The notes: generated from the letters alone by a model not told the origin. 45,866 nt of DNA from Lactobacillus laiwuensis (GCF_019972835.1 NZ_BPPB01000010.1:1-45866); one strand, 5' to 3'. Shown: positions 1-11,915, counted from the first letter of the stretch. Translations and numbers: made by a program.

Positions 1-66
1 TCCTACTTTGATTAAATAAAAGATTAAAAAATCAATCTACGAGAAAAATCTATTTACACAAAAAAT

Positions 67-93
67 TTGACAGTTTCCTATATGCGATATGAT
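67..93 (+). promoter_or_regulatory. Possible promoter of the small secreted protein gene
   Basis: A perfect -35 TTGACA (67-72) is followed after 15 bases by TATGAT (88-93). The spacer is shorter than the usual 16-18, so the exact -10 is uncertain. A good ribosome binding site (GAGAGG) and the ATG at 133 follow. Confidence 0.45.
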
Positions 94-132
94 TATATTA
101 AAGAACTAATTAGTTTATTTGAGAGGTAAAAT

Positions 133-552
133 ATGCAGTATAAAAAACCTTTTTATAAAAAGATTTGGCTTTATTTGGTAGTAGTTTTTATAACTTTTTT
201 CACTACTTTTGTTTTTGGCAACACAAGTATACAAGATTCTCAACAAACTGTTATTGCAAAATCGACAAAAGTAGTAAAAAATAATGCGAAAAAACTAGTT
301 ACTAAAAAAGTAACTGTTAAAAGAAGAAGAGCTACTCGCAAAAGGAAGGTAGCTGCAAAAAGAAAGCAAAAAAAGCGTAAAAGTGTCGCCAGACGTAATG
401 TACGTAAAGTCTATATAGCTCCTAATTCAGGGAAAAGATATCATTTTAATCCGAGTTGCCGTGGGCTTCGAAGAGCGCATGGCAATATAACCAAAATATC
501 ATTAAAAAGGGCTATTAGCCAAGGTTACACCTTATGCAAATGGGAAGATTAA
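133..552 (+). CDS. Small secreted/anchored basic protein with C-terminal Cys-pair domain
   Basis: 139 residues, start supported by GAGAGG eight bases upstream. Residues about 11-30 form one hydrophobic segment (signal peptide or membrane anchor). Residues about 45-95 are an Arg/Lys-rich linker. The last 45 residues form a compact module with YHFNPSCRGL, an Ala-x-x-x-Gly-Tyr-x-x-Cys stretch and a final Trp. Modules of this kind, with a His/Cys motif and a late Cys, recur at the ends of secreted nucleases and small secreted proteins of lactobacilli, and may bind metal or form a disulfide. That role is inferred. The next gene starts 16 bases downstream, so the two are probably co-transcribed. 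The function is unknown. Confidence 0.75.
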   Translation: MQYKKPFYKKIWLYLVVVFITFFTTFVFGNTSIQDSQQTVIAKSTKVVKNNAKKLVTKKVTVKRRRATRKRKVAAKRKQKKRKSVARRNVRKVYIAPNSGKRYHFNPSCRGLRRAHGNITKISLKRAISQGYTLCKWED

Positions 553-567
553 GGAGAAGAAAAAGTA

Positions 568-792
568 ATGATTAAAATCGGTTTCAGAAAGCCTAGTTTG
601 AGAAAGTCTATCTCTGCCAGAACAAAGGGAAGAGCAACAAGGGCTATCAAAAGAGCTATTATTCCCAACTATGGTAAACGTGGCATGGGTTGGGCTCATC
701 CAAAAAGAAAGATATATAATACAATTTACCATAAGACTACCTTTGATACTCGTAAATTATTTATTCATAACAGTTCTAGAAAAAATAAATAA
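568..792 (+). CDS. Small basic protein of unknown function
   Basis: 74 residues, very rich in Lys and Arg, with an AGGAGAAG ribosome binding site 10-17 bases before the ATG. The central part has RTKGRATRAIKRAI and NYGKRGMGW followed by a YNTIYHKTTF segment. As far as I recall, small proteins with this R-T-x-G-R-A..YGKxGMGW pattern are widespread but unstudied in Lactobacillales. No membrane segment or catalytic motif is visible, and the charge suggests nucleic-acid contact, which is only inference. It sits directly behind the secreted protein gene in a probable two-gene unit. Confidence 0.65.
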   Translation: MIKIGFRKPSLRKSISARTKGRATRAIKRAIIPNYGKRGMGWAHPKRKIYNTIYHKTTFDTRKLFIHNSSRKNK

Positions 793-901
793 GTATTTGG
801 AGAGCCAATTAATACCCAAAAAGTTAAAAACAGTTTCTCTGAAGTGAATAAAAAGGGCTAGTAAAAATTTTTTCTACACATTAGCTAAGATTGTTATACA
901 C

Positions 902-954
902 AAAAAGACTGATAAATCAGCGTTTCACAAACGAAATTTATCAGTCTTTTTTTA
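902..954. terminator. Bidirectional intrinsic terminator
   Basis: A 14-bp stem (AAAGACTGATAAAT / ATTTATCAGTCTTT) with a loop of about 20 bases is flanked by T-runs on both strands. It separates the plus-strand pair at 133-792 from the convergent minus-strand operon ending at 1127. I see nothing else in the 793-1126 gap. Confidence 0.85.
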
Positions 955-1126
955 ATATTAAAGTTTCTAAATCCACTATTGCCACTATGCTTGCAAAATT
1001 TATCGTTGCATCATGTTTACCATTGCTTTTCAGTATAAGATGTTGTCTCTTCTATTGCAGTGAATAATCATGAAATAGTGACAGCAAAGTTAACGTGAGA
1101 ATTGTAAGTTAATTAGTTTAGCTTTA

Positions 1127-2017
1127 CTATGAATGCAGACCATAATATTTGAGCATTTTAATAATTTCCTGATCAACCTGAGTCGTGGTTTCTCTCACCG
1201 GTTTACGTGCTGGGCCTGCATTTGCAACATTAGCTAATTCTACGGATCGCTTTAAAACTGCAGGTACTGTCCCTAATTTTAGAACTGAGCGTAAAACATC
1301 TATGCTTTTTTGTAACTTTGCTGCTTTTTGCTCATTGCCATCTTTTAAGGCATGGTCAAGGTTAACTAAAACATTCGGAATTAAATTGCTTGTTCCAGCA
1401 ATAGCAGCTTTTACACCCATTTTATAAGCGACAGAAATCTTTGAGTCTGAACCAATTAGTACTTGAAACTTATTGTCAGTAGCAACTTCTTGATATTTAC
1501 GAATTAAATCCACATCGCCACTACTGTCTTTAATCCCAACAATGTTTTCAATTTTAGCAAGTTTACGTACTACATTAACCGGAATATTATAACCGGTATT
1601 TTTAGGAATATTGTACATAATTACTGGTAGATCAACACTTGCTGCTACATCACGATAAAAGTCAAATAGTTCATCATCTTGCGGTTTAATAAAATACGGA
1701 TTTATTATTGATAAGGCATCAGCTCCTGCAGTCTCCATCTCTTGGGATAAAGCAATCGTTTCACTTGTTGAACAAGCCCCAGCTCCTGCAAAAACTGGCA
1801 CACGATGATCGACATATTGAACCACGGCCTTCACAAAAGCAATTTTTTCAGCGTGAGTTAGAACGTGAAATTCACCATTACTCCCAAGAGCAAAAATACC
1901 ACTTACACCAGCACTAATTAATTTGTTAATTAACACTTGAGCTGCCTGGTAATTAATTGACTGTTCTTTATCACGATTAAATGGCGTTACAATCGGAGTA
2001 ATAATACCATTGAACAT
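1127..2017 (-). CDS. DapA/NanA-family aldolase (Schiff-base lyase)
   Basis: 296 residues, the full length of the dihydrodipicolinate synthase / N-acetylneuraminate lyase / 2-keto-3-deoxy sugar-acid aldolase family. The GSNGEF pyruvate-binding loop (45-50), the catalytic Tyr at about 135 (MYNIPKNTGYN) and the Schiff-base Lys at about 163 (GIKDSSGD) are all present, so it should form a pyruvate-derived Schiff base. It is the last gene of a sugar PTS operon, 25 bases after the SIS isomerase gene. That context argues for a sugar-acid aldolase or dehydratase rather than lysine biosynthesis. The substrate is not readable from the sequence. Confidence 0.85.
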   Translation of the reverse strand: MFNGIITPIVTPFNRDKEQSINYQAAQVLINKLISAGVSGIFALGSNGEFHVLTHAEKIAFVKAVVQYVDHRVPVFAGAGACSTSETIALSQEMETAGADALSIINPYFIKPQDDELFDFYRDVAASVDLPVIMYNIPKNTGYNIPVNVVRKLAKIENIVGIKDSSGDVDLIRKYQEVATDNKFQVLIGSDSKISVAYKMGVKAAIAGTSNLIPNVLVNLDHALKDGNEQKAAKLQKSIDVLRSVLKLGTVPAVLKRSVELANVANAGPARKPVRETTTQVDQEIIKMLKYYGLHS

Positions 2018-2042
2018 TTTGCCATCTCCTTCATAGATGTTT

Positions 2043-2660
2043 TTATTTAATAACTCCTTCTTTAACGAGTCTCTTGCCTAATGCTCCTCCCGGATGGAAT
2101 TTGCCAAAATCTTTTTCAGAAAATCCCTTAGCTTTGGAGACTGTCAATGCAATTGCATCTCCAACAACTAACGCAGAAGTTGAACTATTAGTAGGAGCCA
2201 AGTTGTGTTGGTCTGCTTCCCCATCTACATGGACCAATAATAAGTAATCACAGTCTTTGGCCAAAGTTGAGCCCTGATTACCAGTTAATGCGACTACTTC
2301 TGCACCCAATCGTTGAATTGGTGCAACTACTTGAACAGCTTCCTTAGTCTCTCCCGAATTTGATATATCAATAACTAAGTCAGAAGCGGTAATCATTCCC
2401 AGATCACCATGCATGGCTTCTGTAGCATGCACAAAAAATGAAGGCGTACCAGTACTGGCAAATGTGGCAGCTAGCTTTTTACCTATATGACCTGACTTAC
2501 CTACCCCTGTAAAAATTAATCTGCCGTTTCCTTTTAAAGAAATAATTTTATTAACTACTTTTTCATAATTTTGATTATTAAGAGGTAAATCTTTTTCTAC
2601 CTGTTCAATTGCCGCAATTTCTTTTTCAATGACATCTTGTATATTTGAAATAATATCCAT
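2043..2660 (-). CDS. SIS-domain sugar-phosphate isomerase, KpsF/GutQ-like, no CBS domains
   Basis: 205 residues forming one SIS domain. The phosphate-binding stretch FTGVGKSGHIGKKLAATF (about 50-67), the HGDLGM and ISNSGET motifs, and the closing DFGKFHPGGALGKRL signature match arabinose-5-phosphate isomerases (KdsD/GutQ/KpsF). Those enzymes usually carry about 120 further residues with two CBS domains, which are absent here. The Lys-Ser and Glu-Ala-Met-His elements suggest a working aldose/ketose phosphate isomerase. It lies 7 bases after the KDPG-type aldolase gene and likely prepares or recycles a phosphorylated intermediate. A 6-phospho-3-hexuloisomerase role is an alternative. Confidence 0.85.
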   Translation of the reverse strand: MDIISNIQDVIEKEIAAIEQVEKDLPLNNQNYEKVVNKIISLKGNGRLIFTGVGKSGHIGKKLAATFASTGTPSFFVHATEAMHGDLGMITASDLVIDISNSGETKEAVQVVAPIQRLGAEVVALTGNQGSTLAKDCDYLLLVHVDGEADQHNLAPTNSSTSALVVGDAIALTVSKAKGFSEKDFGKFHPGGALGKRLVKEGVIK

Positions 2661-2667
2661 ATTATTG

Positions 2668-3300
2668 CTACCTCTTCTCTGACCGAAAATCAGCTAAAGT
2701 TTTAGTTAACTGAACAGCATTATTAGTTATTTTTTCAGAATCACCAGTTAGAGCTGAGCCAAAGCAGACACAATCGGCACCAGCAGCGAGAAAGTCACGG
2801 TAATTTTTTACAGAAGCACCGCCAGAAATCAAAATTGGCATGTAAGGAATAGGCGTACTAATTGTTTTAATTTCTTTTACTCCACCCATACTGGATCCAG
2901 GAAATACTTTAATAAAGGAAGCGCCATTCTTTAAGGCAGTAGTAATTTCCGTAACGCTATTGCAACCAGGTGCATAAGGCACTTGATACAAATTGCAAAT
3001 TTGTGCTACTTCCAAATCAAAAGCAGGAGAAAGTATCAATTCAGCACCGCCTAGTATAGCTAATCTAGCAGTGGTAGTATCTAAAACAGTCCCAGCACAT
3101 ATTACCATTTCAGGTATTTCTTTTTTAACCAGCTTCATAGCCTCTAAAGCTGTGGGAACAGTAAAACTAATTTCAATCGCTTTAACGCCGCCTTTAAAGC
3201 AAGCTTTTGCAACACGCAAAGTTTCTGCAGGTGTATCTCGCACCACTGTCATTATGTTTAAATCACTAATTTGTCTTACATAAATATTTTTTTGTAACAT
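2668..3300 (-). CDS. KDPG/KHG-type 2-keto-3-deoxy-sugar acid aldolase
   Basis: 210 residues, standard length for the Eda family (class I aldolases that split 2-keto-3-deoxy-6-phosphogluconate or 4-hydroxy-2-oxoglutarate into pyruvate plus an aldehyde). Visible are the catalytic Glu in AIEISFTVP (about 43), the AGTVLD segment (69-74), the Schiff-base Lys at about 131 in FIKVFPGS, and the phosphate-binding SGGAS loop. The FTVP variant is typical of Gram-positive members. The gene lies between the PTS EIIC and the SIS isomerase with gaps of 10 and 7 bases. It probably cleaves the phosphorylated product of the sugar brought in by this PTS. Confidence 0.9.
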   Translation of the reverse strand: MLQKNIYVRQISDLNIMTVVRDTPAETLRVAKACFKGGVKAIEISFTVPTALEAMKLVKKEIPEMVICAGTVLDTTTARLAILGGAELILSPAFDLEVAQICNLYQVPYAPGCNSVTEITTALKNGASFIKVFPGSSMGGVKEIKTISTPIPYMPILISGGASVKNYRDFLAAGADCVCFGSALTGDSEKITNNAVQLTKTLADFRSEKR

Positions 3301-3310
3301 TTAATTACTC

Positions 3311-4585
3311 CTAATGAAACAGTTGCAAAACGCCATGAAGTAGTGAACCGACAATATTGTAATCAATGTTCGGGAAAGTTGAACTATTGATACCCATTTG
3401 TTGGAAGACGGGTACTAGAATTAGCGGTAAGAATGCTAACAAAAGACCCACCACGAAAGAACCTGCAATAGCTCCACGCCAGCCGCCTGTTGAGTTGCCA
3501 AAAATTGCAGCAGTTCCGCCTGAGAAAAAGCAAATATGGGCTGCTGGAATAATCACAATTGGACTGTGGAATAAAATCATTATTCCGATAGCTACAAGTC
3601 CTGCTGTGTAAGAACTGACAAAACCTACCAAGACTGCAGTTGGTGCAAAAGGAAAGACTGTTGGAACGTCTAAAGCTGGACGTGAGCCTGGAATAAACTT
3701 GGTTGAAATTGCAACAAAGGCATTCGTAATCTCTTCTAGGAACATTCCAACACCATACATCAAAACGCCCATTCCAGCAGTAAATGTCATAGCCTGAATA
3801 AACGGATAAACTAACCAATTGACTGAGCCAGAAAGTTTACCGGTTACTACCGGACCAGCAACCAACGCTGACACATAGAATAAAATCAACATGATAATTG
3901 CAAGACCCATCAAGAAGTCTTTGAATATCGAAAGTGATTTGGGCAAGTTAAAGTTTTCTGTAGTTTCATCTTTGTGTTTCTTAAACAGCAGGCCGATCGC
4001 ACCTGACAATGCGTAGCCAAACATGTTATAGTGACCAATCGCCTGATTATCGTTACCGGTAATTCGACGCATAAATGGCTGACAAAGTTCAGGTAAAGCA
4101 CTGGCACAGAGACCTAAAATAATCCCTCCAATAATAATGGCCCATAAATTGCTTAGTCCACTAAATTTAAGAACCAGGCCTAAAACACAGGCAAAATACA
4201 GACTATGTTGACCTGTAAAGAAGATATTTTTAAATGGTGTAATTCTAGCGAAAACGATATTCATTACAAAGCCCAGAATTAAAATCAGAGCAACAACGAA
4301 ACCATACTTCGTTTGTGCAGCAGCTGTGGCCGCTTCAGGAGAAGCAATCAAGCCGTGAATATGAAAGGCTGATTGAAATAAAACATTGAAGTTTTGCAAA
4401 ACCCCAGTTAAAGTACTTGAACCAATACCAAATATTAAAAATCCGATAACAGTTTTTGCTGTACCCTTAGTGACATCTGTCCAATCTTTATCTTTTTGAG
4501 CAACCAATCCTATAAATGCCACAAAACCTAGTAGCACAGCAGGTTGACTTAGAAAACTAATAATAAAATTTAACATTTCATTCAC
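3311..4585 (-). CDS. PTS EIIC component, ascorbate (UlaA/SgaT) family
   Basis: 424 residues with about 10-11 hydrophobic segments, a membrane permease of the PTS L-ascorbate superfamily. The N-terminus with FLSQPAVLLGFVAFIGLVAQ is characteristic of UlaA, and the late GNSTGGWRGA segment also fits. UlaA proteins that take L-ascorbate are usually about 460 residues, so this is a shorter relative and the substrate may differ. It sits 5 bases after the matching EIIB gene and just before the aldolase. No UlaD, UlaE or UlaF homologue follows, which argues against simple ascorbate use. Confidence 0.9.
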   Translation of the reverse strand: MNEMLNFIISFLSQPAVLLGFVAFIGLVAQKDKDWTDVTKGTAKTVIGFLIFGIGSSTLTGVLQNFNVLFQSAFHIHGLIASPEAATAAAQTKYGFVVALILILGFVMNIVFARITPFKNIFFTGQHSLYFACVLGLVLKFSGLSNLWAIIIGGIILGLCASALPELCQPFMRRITGNDNQAIGHYNMFGYALSGAIGLLFKKHKDETTENFNLPKSLSIFKDFLMGLAIIMLILFYVSALVAGPVVTGKLSGSVNWLVYPFIQAMTFTAGMGVLMYGVGMFLEEITNAFVAISTKFIPGSRPALDVPTVFPFAPTAVLVGFVSSYTAGLVAIGIMILFHSPIVIIPAAHICFFSGGTAAIFGNSTGGWRGAIAGSFVVGLLLAFLPLILVPVFQQMGINSSTFPNIDYNIVGSLLHGVLQLFH

Positions 4586-4590
4586 CTGTT

Positions 4591-4869
4591 TTATTCATTC
4601 ATAAGAGGAGCTAATTTAGCTTCAATTTCATTCTGATCCATCATATTTTTAATACCTACTATGGGAATTTTTTTCTCTTTGGCTCTTAAATCATCAGCAA
4701 CATCGCTCAAGGCAATGATAAAGTCACCATTAAAGCTGCCTATTCCGTCTATGCTGGTATGACTAACATCAAGGTCCCAATTATTCTTTTTAGCTACATT
4801 TCTAACTTGTACCGTTAACATTGTACTGGTACCCATACCTGCCCGACATGTAATTATTGCTTTCTTCAT
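4591..4869 (-). CDS. PTS EIIB component, ascorbate/galactitol type
   Basis: 92 residues, the size of free EIIB proteins of the UlaB/GatB type. The phospho-accepting Cys at position 8 lies in the P-loop-like sequence CRAGMGTSTM. It takes phosphate from the upstream EIIA and passes it to sugar bound by the EIIC encoded downstream. Its ATG overlaps the EIIA stop codon (ATGA, 4866-4869), a sign of translational coupling. Confidence 0.92.
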   Translation of the reverse strand: MKKAIITCRAGMGTSTMLTVQVRNVAKKNNWDLDVSHTSIDGIGSFNGDFIIALSDVADDLRAKEKKIPIVGIKNMMDQNEIEAKLAPLMNE

Positions 4870-5321
4870 TTTTCTTCTCCTTCAAATTCATTTACATAAT
4901 TAATTATTTCCTGCACATTGTTTGCATGACTAACTGTTTCAAAAAAGTCATTTTTTGAAAGTAAGTTAACCAACTGTGCCATTTGATCCAGATGCCCATT
5001 TGCTTTTGTAGAACTTAAGGTAAAAATATATTTAACTGGATCGTTATCTTTGTTATGAAAAGGGACTGGCTCTTTTAAAACAGTCAATCCTATTCCATCT
5101 TTTAATGCCCCGTCTTCTATCTTGGCGTGCGATAAAGCAACATGAGGCATAAATACGATATAAGGGCCCATTTCTTCTGCTATTTTAATGACGCTTTTCA
5201 AATAGTTATCTGTCACCAAACTATTTTTAACAAGGGGATGACCTGCTTTTAAAATGGCATCACGCCAATCTTTTGCGCTAACATTCAATTGAATCAATTT
5301 CGGGTCTATTAGTGGTGTCAC
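4866..5321 (-). CDS. PTS EIIA component, fructose/mannitol/ascorbate type (PTS_EIIA_2)
   Basis: 151 residues covering a complete EIIA type 2 domain. The phospho-accepting His is about residue 65, in FMPHVALSHAKIEDG. The start is a GTG with GGAG about 12 bases upstream. The first 44 bases overlap the 3' end of the regulator gene, which suggests coupled translation of regulator and transporter. The regulator has its own related EIIA-like domain, so this protein and the regulator tail are paralogous modules. Confidence 0.9.
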   Translation of the reverse strand: MTPLIDPKLIQLNVSAKDWRDAILKAGHPLVKNSLVTDNYLKSVIKIAEEMGPYIVFMPHVALSHAKIEDGALKDGIGLTVLKEPVPFHNKDNDPVKYIFTLSSTKANGHLDQMAQLVNLLSKNDFFETVSHANNVQEIINYVNEFEGEEK

Positions 5322-7419
5322 TTAATTTTTCATCTCCTTTCTCTACGGATTCAAAGAGTTTAATAAAAGTAGGTGCATTTTCGGCATGTTCAAATTCTTC
5401 TAATAAACTGCTATTAGAAAAAATTTCAGTTAATTGTGTTAGCGCCTTCAATTGAGAATTAGAATTTGGTGCATAAAGGCTAAAAACATATTTTGCTTTG
5501 ATATCATTGCTAAATTTAACAGGTGGGGTAAAACAAACCAGGCTCATACCAGGCACAGAAAATTTAGTAGGGTTATCTGGCTTTGCGTGAAGCAGCATGA
5601 CATTATCCATAATTTTCATGTATGGCCCGTACTTCTCTATTTGCATACACATTTTGTGAGTATATTTTTCATCCGCAATATGATCCTTTTCAAGTAGCTT
5701 TCCAGTGACTTTTACTGACTCCTGCCAAGAATAAGTGCCATTTTCAAAAGCAATTCTTCTTTCCGGCAAGATTTCACTTAAGCACGGTAAATTGTTTTGC
5801 TCTTTTTTAAAAGGAACATTTTTTTGAGAAAAATAACTTTGCAGTGCCGCTGTCAAGCCAGTAAAGTCCTTCACATGGGCATATTCACTGACTATGTCTA
5901 AAATTTGCGTTGTTTTAACAGCGGGAGAATTATGAGCAGAAGACGAAGTTTGAGCTTTAGAAGCCAGGTGCTGTCTGATTGTTTGTAAATCATAGTCAGT
6001 TAGAATGTGATTGATATTTACAATTGGAGCACCTTTATTTGTTACTGGTAAAGTGGCTATAACCAAATCTGCATGAACTCTGGCTTGTTTTTCATAATCT
6101 TGCTTTGTAATAACCTTTATCTTTAACTGATCAGGAAACATTTTTTCCAGTTGAATTTTTAAAAGGCGGGACGTCCCAATTCCACTGCCGCATACCAAAG
6201 TAATTTTTTCTTTAGGACTTTGACTTTTTGCATTTTTGAGCAGTTCAATTTCTCCGCCAAAGTAAACTGCGATCAACTCTATTTCATCAGCAGTTAAAGA
6301 TTTTTTTAGGTACTGCTCAAAGGGTTGAACGGCTTCTTTAGTTAAAAGGTAAATTTCTGGATACTTTTTTCTGACATTTAACAAGCTAGAATTTAAAAAC
6401 TGAACATTGTATAAAACTCTTCTTTGAGCAGCTACCAAATGTGTCGTCAGTGCATTTTGCAAGCTCTTATTGTTTACCAAATCAATTCCAGAAATTACTG
6501 AAAAGCGCTTGATGATTTGTGTCGCAATATTTGACATTTCTTGTGATTCAAAATTTTTGCTAATTTTGCTGATTTGCCTTGAATCAATTATTTTACAGAG
6601 AAGCTGACTTTCAGCATTTAAATGTTCTGCAGATATACCCAGATAACTCAGCAAATCACAAATTAAAGGCTCGAACTTACCGCTACCTTTAATTTTTTTA
6701 TTCCTGTTATTTTTTAAAAAATGTCCATTCCTGTATCTCTTAACTGAAAAACAGATGTACTCTTTAACTTGAAAAACTGACTCATCCGTTAATAAGCAAC
6801 CAATATTTTGTTCAACCGTTAAAAGTACTTGCTCAATTTCTACTTTTTCTTTAGTTTCTAAACTCAAAAATGGAGCAATCTTATCAAATATCATTGTTCC
6901 TTGAATATTAGCTAGTTTTTGTAAAGCAAATTTGCGAATTTCCTCCTCTAAACCTGTGATTAAATAGCCATTTTTTTCTAACTCTAACTTCAAATTTCTG
7001 CTTTCAGTGTCTTTTTTAACTTTCGCTAGGTCACTCTGAGTGGTTCTTCTCGTTACTCCGTTTAGAGAGTTTAAATATTCAATAGTAACCCTATTATTTC
7101 TGCAAAGAAGAGCAAATTCAATTGCTATTACTCTAACCGATTGAGGCAGCTTAACTTTTCCCTGCTGCAAATCATGTTTAAGATCCTTCTCAATCTCAGA
7201 AATTTCGTATGGTTGAACAAAATAACCATGATTTCTAACTGTCATAATCTTATTTAAGTCATGCAGCTCAAGCCATTCGTTTAACCCGTTAATAGCTGAA
7301 TAGGCAGTTCTTTTAGTTATTTGAAGTTTATTAGTTATTTGGCTAATACTTAATAAAGAGTTCGAATTTGTTAACATTTTTAGTAACAAGTATTCGTGAT
7401 ACAACAAGATATATTTCAC
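5278..7419 (-). CDS. PRD-containing transcriptional regulator with EIIB and EIIA domains (MtlR/LicR type)
   Basis: 713 residues from the proposed GTG at 7419; the open frame continues upstream to an ATG at 7476 with no visible ribosome binding site. Order of domains: N-terminal winged HTH (ISQITNKLQITKRTAYSAI), a second DNA-binding region, PRD domains in the middle (up to about 400), a GatB-type EIIB domain with Cys in LVCGSGIGTSR, and a C-terminal EIIA-type domain with His in MLLHAKPDNP. Such proteins activate their PTS operon when phosphorylation of PRD, EIIB and EIIA signals substrate. It is the first gene of the operon. The GTG lies 11 bases after GAGAG; TTG or ATG starts nearby cannot be excluded. 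Confidence 0.88.
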   Translation of the reverse strand: MKYILLYHEYLLLKMLTNSNSLLSISQITNKLQITKRTAYSAINGLNEWLELHDLNKIMTVRNHGYFVQPYEISEIEKDLKHDLQQGKVKLPQSVRVIAIEFALLCRNNRVTIEYLNSLNGVTRRTTQSDLAKVKKDTESRNLKLELEKNGYLITGLEEEIRKFALQKLANIQGTMIFDKIAPFLSLETKEKVEIEQVLLTVEQNIGCLLTDESVFQVKEYICFSVKRYRNGHFLKNNRNKKIKGSGKFEPLICDLLSYLGISAEHLNAESQLLCKIIDSRQISKISKNFESQEMSNIATQIIKRFSVISGIDLVNNKSLQNALTTHLVAAQRRVLYNVQFLNSSLLNVRKKYPEIYLLTKEAVQPFEQYLKKSLTADEIELIAVYFGGEIELLKNAKSQSPKEKITLVCGSGIGTSRLLKIQLEKMFPDQLKIKVITKQDYEKQARVHADLVIATLPVTNKGAPIVNINHILTDYDLQTIRQHLASKAQTSSSAHNSPAVKTTQILDIVSEYAHVKDFTGLTAALQSYFSQKNVPFKKEQNNLPCLSEILPERRIAFENGTYSWQESVKVTGKLLEKDHIADEKYTHKMCMQIEKYGPYMKIMDNVMLLHAKPDNPTKFSVPGMSLVCFTPPVKFSNDIKAKYVFSLYAPNSNSQLKALTQLTEIFSNSSLLEEFEHAENAPTFIKLFESVEKGDEKLSDTTNRPEIDSIEC

Positions 7420-7453
7420 CTGCTTTCTAACTCTCAAATAAATAATAAAGGGA

Positions 7454-7474
7454 GTGCAATGAAACTTGTTGCAC
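7454..7474. repeat. Inverted repeat GTGCAA-N9-TTGCAC, possible operator
   Basis: Two 6-base arms are separated by 9 bases, 35 bp upstream of the proposed regulator start. The position fits a binding site for autoregulation of the PTS operon, but such a short repeat can arise by chance in AT-rich DNA. Confidence 0.3.
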
Positions 7475-7543
7475 ATTTAAAACTGAAAAATGATACACTT
7501 TCATATGCATATTTAGATGTTGTCTACCTAGTCCAATTTGTAT

Positions 7544-7585
7544 AAAAAAAACATAATTCAGATTACAAATCAGAATTATGTTTTT
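7544..7585 (-). terminator. Intrinsic terminator of the beta-glucoside operon
   Basis: The stem AAAACATAATTC / GAATTATGTTTT with a 13-base loop is followed on the minus strand by a run of Ts (plus-strand A-run 7544-7551). It lies 43 bases beyond the GH1 stop codon. A T-run on the other strand could make it bidirectional. Confidence 0.85.
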
Positions 7586-7627
7586 AAAAATAATATTCCA
7601 TTCAATTCTTACGATTTAGCAAAAATT

Positions 7628-10944
<3,317 letters not shown>

Positions 10945-10956
10945 TTTTACTCCATA

Positions 10957-11808
10957 TTATTTTTTATTATCAACAAGTGTTAATTGGTTAAGATGTAAGG
11001 TTAGATAAAGCATTTCATCCTCCCCGATCTGCCAGTGATATTTATTATGCAAAAAAGCTTTAATTTTTTCTGCACACTGAAAATCACTGGCATATTTAGC
11101 CTCTATAACCTTTAAAATTGAATTTTTTGAATTGGACGTTTCATGATTTAGTTCACGCAAAATAAAATATCTTAAGTGATTGATAAAGCGCTTATAACTA
11201 TATGAATCTTCTTTCAAGTCCTTCTGGTAATAATCAGAAACAATCGCCAAAACCTGATCAATAATTTTAGTACTGGAAATAGTTGTATCCATGTCATTAA
11301 TCGAAAAATTGACATTAATCAAATGCAAAGCTATATAAGTTGCCTCTGAGTGTGGAATCTCAAGCTTTGTCTGTTCGCGTAAAAATTCAACAGCATTTTC
11401 AGAAAATTTAAAAATTTCAGGATAAATAACTTTAACATCCCATTCTAATGGAGCTTTAAAGTTCAAATTTTGCTTAACCCTTTTTAGCATAAAACTAATA
11501 TGATCAGAAAGAGTCAATAGTAGCATGTCATTAAACTTAAGATTTAGCTCTTGTTCACCTTTTTGAATAATTTGACGTGCATATTCAATACTGGCATCGT
11601 CAATCCTTTTTATTAATTCTTGAAAGGCCTTAACGGAATCATGGTCAAATATAACGTAATTCTTTTCTATTTGAGCTTTTTCAAGGTCGATAACGCAGCC
11701 AATTTTTTTGCCATAGCCAATTGCTTTACCTAAAATTATTCGTTCATTTTTTGACTGATCTTCAACTAAAATAGCGTTATTGTTCAAGTTATTCTTCAAA
11801 ATCCACAA
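10957..11808 (-). CDS. licT: BglG/LicT-family transcription antiterminator
   Basis: 283 residues from the TTG at 11808. This start is chosen because AGAGGTGG precedes it by 5 bases and because the protein then begins like LicT (M-W-I-L-K-N-N-L-N-N-N-A-I-L-V-E-D). The longer ATG at 11856 lies in the terminator tail. The RNA-binding CAT domain (1-55, with AIGYGKKIG) is followed by two PRD domains that carry the regulatory His residues. In its active form it binds the RAT in its own leader and prevents termination. It is first in the operon and autoregulated, as shown by the upstream RAT and terminator. Confidence 0.92.
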   Translation of the reverse strand: MWILKNNLNNNAILVEDQSKNERIILGKAIGYGKKIGCVIDLEKAQIEKNYVIFDHDSVKAFQELIKRIDDASIEYARQIIQKGEQELNLKFNDMLLLTLSDHISFMLKRVKQNLNFKAPLEWDVKVIYPEIFKFSENAVEFLREQTKLEIPHSEATYIALHLINVNFSINDMDTTISSTKIIDQVLAIVSDYYQKDLKEDSYSYKRFINHLRYFILRELNHETSNSKNSILKVIEAKYASDFQCAEKIKAFLHNKYHWQIGEDEMLYLTLHLNQLTLVDNKK

Positions 11809-11836
11809 TTTTTCCACCTCTTTTCCAAAAAACGTT

Positions 11837-11884
11837 ATAAAAAAAGCGTTACCCACAGCTCATCAAAAAAACTGTAAGTAACGC
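11837..11884 (-). terminator. Leader terminator controlled by the antiterminator
   Basis: On the minus strand GCGTTACTTACAG pairs with CTGTGGGTAACGC and is followed by seven Ts. It lies between the promoter and the licT start, and its 5' arm overlaps the RAT. Folding as RAT therefore excludes folding as terminator. Confidence 0.88.
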
Positions 11885-11905
11885 CTTGTAAAAAGTAACG
11901 TCCTT
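11876..11905 (-). promoter_or_regulatory. Ribonucleic antiterminator (RAT) for LicT
   Basis: The minus-strand sequence GGACGTTACTTTTTACAAGG continues into the 5' arm of the terminator. It keeps the GGA-x-GTTACT...AGGC pattern of BglG/LicT targets. The RAT begins only a few bases after the expected transcription start. Confidence 0.75.
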
Positions 11906-11915
11906 AATGGATATA

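Noticed and set aside
532..732. Minus-strand frame of 66 codons overlapping the first two genes
   Set aside because: Antisense shadow of two plus-strand genes with good ribosome binding sites. No family motif and composition that mirrors the opposite strand.
1..800. Prophage remnant at the left end
   Set aside because: The small basic protein recalls phage-associated proteins, but there is no integrase, structural gene, att-like repeat or tRNA.
3311..5321. Ascorbate utilisation operon (ula)
   Set aside because: The transporter type fits, but none of the UlaD/UlaE/UlaF or UlaG enzymes is present, and the downstream enzymes are aldolases of another pathway.
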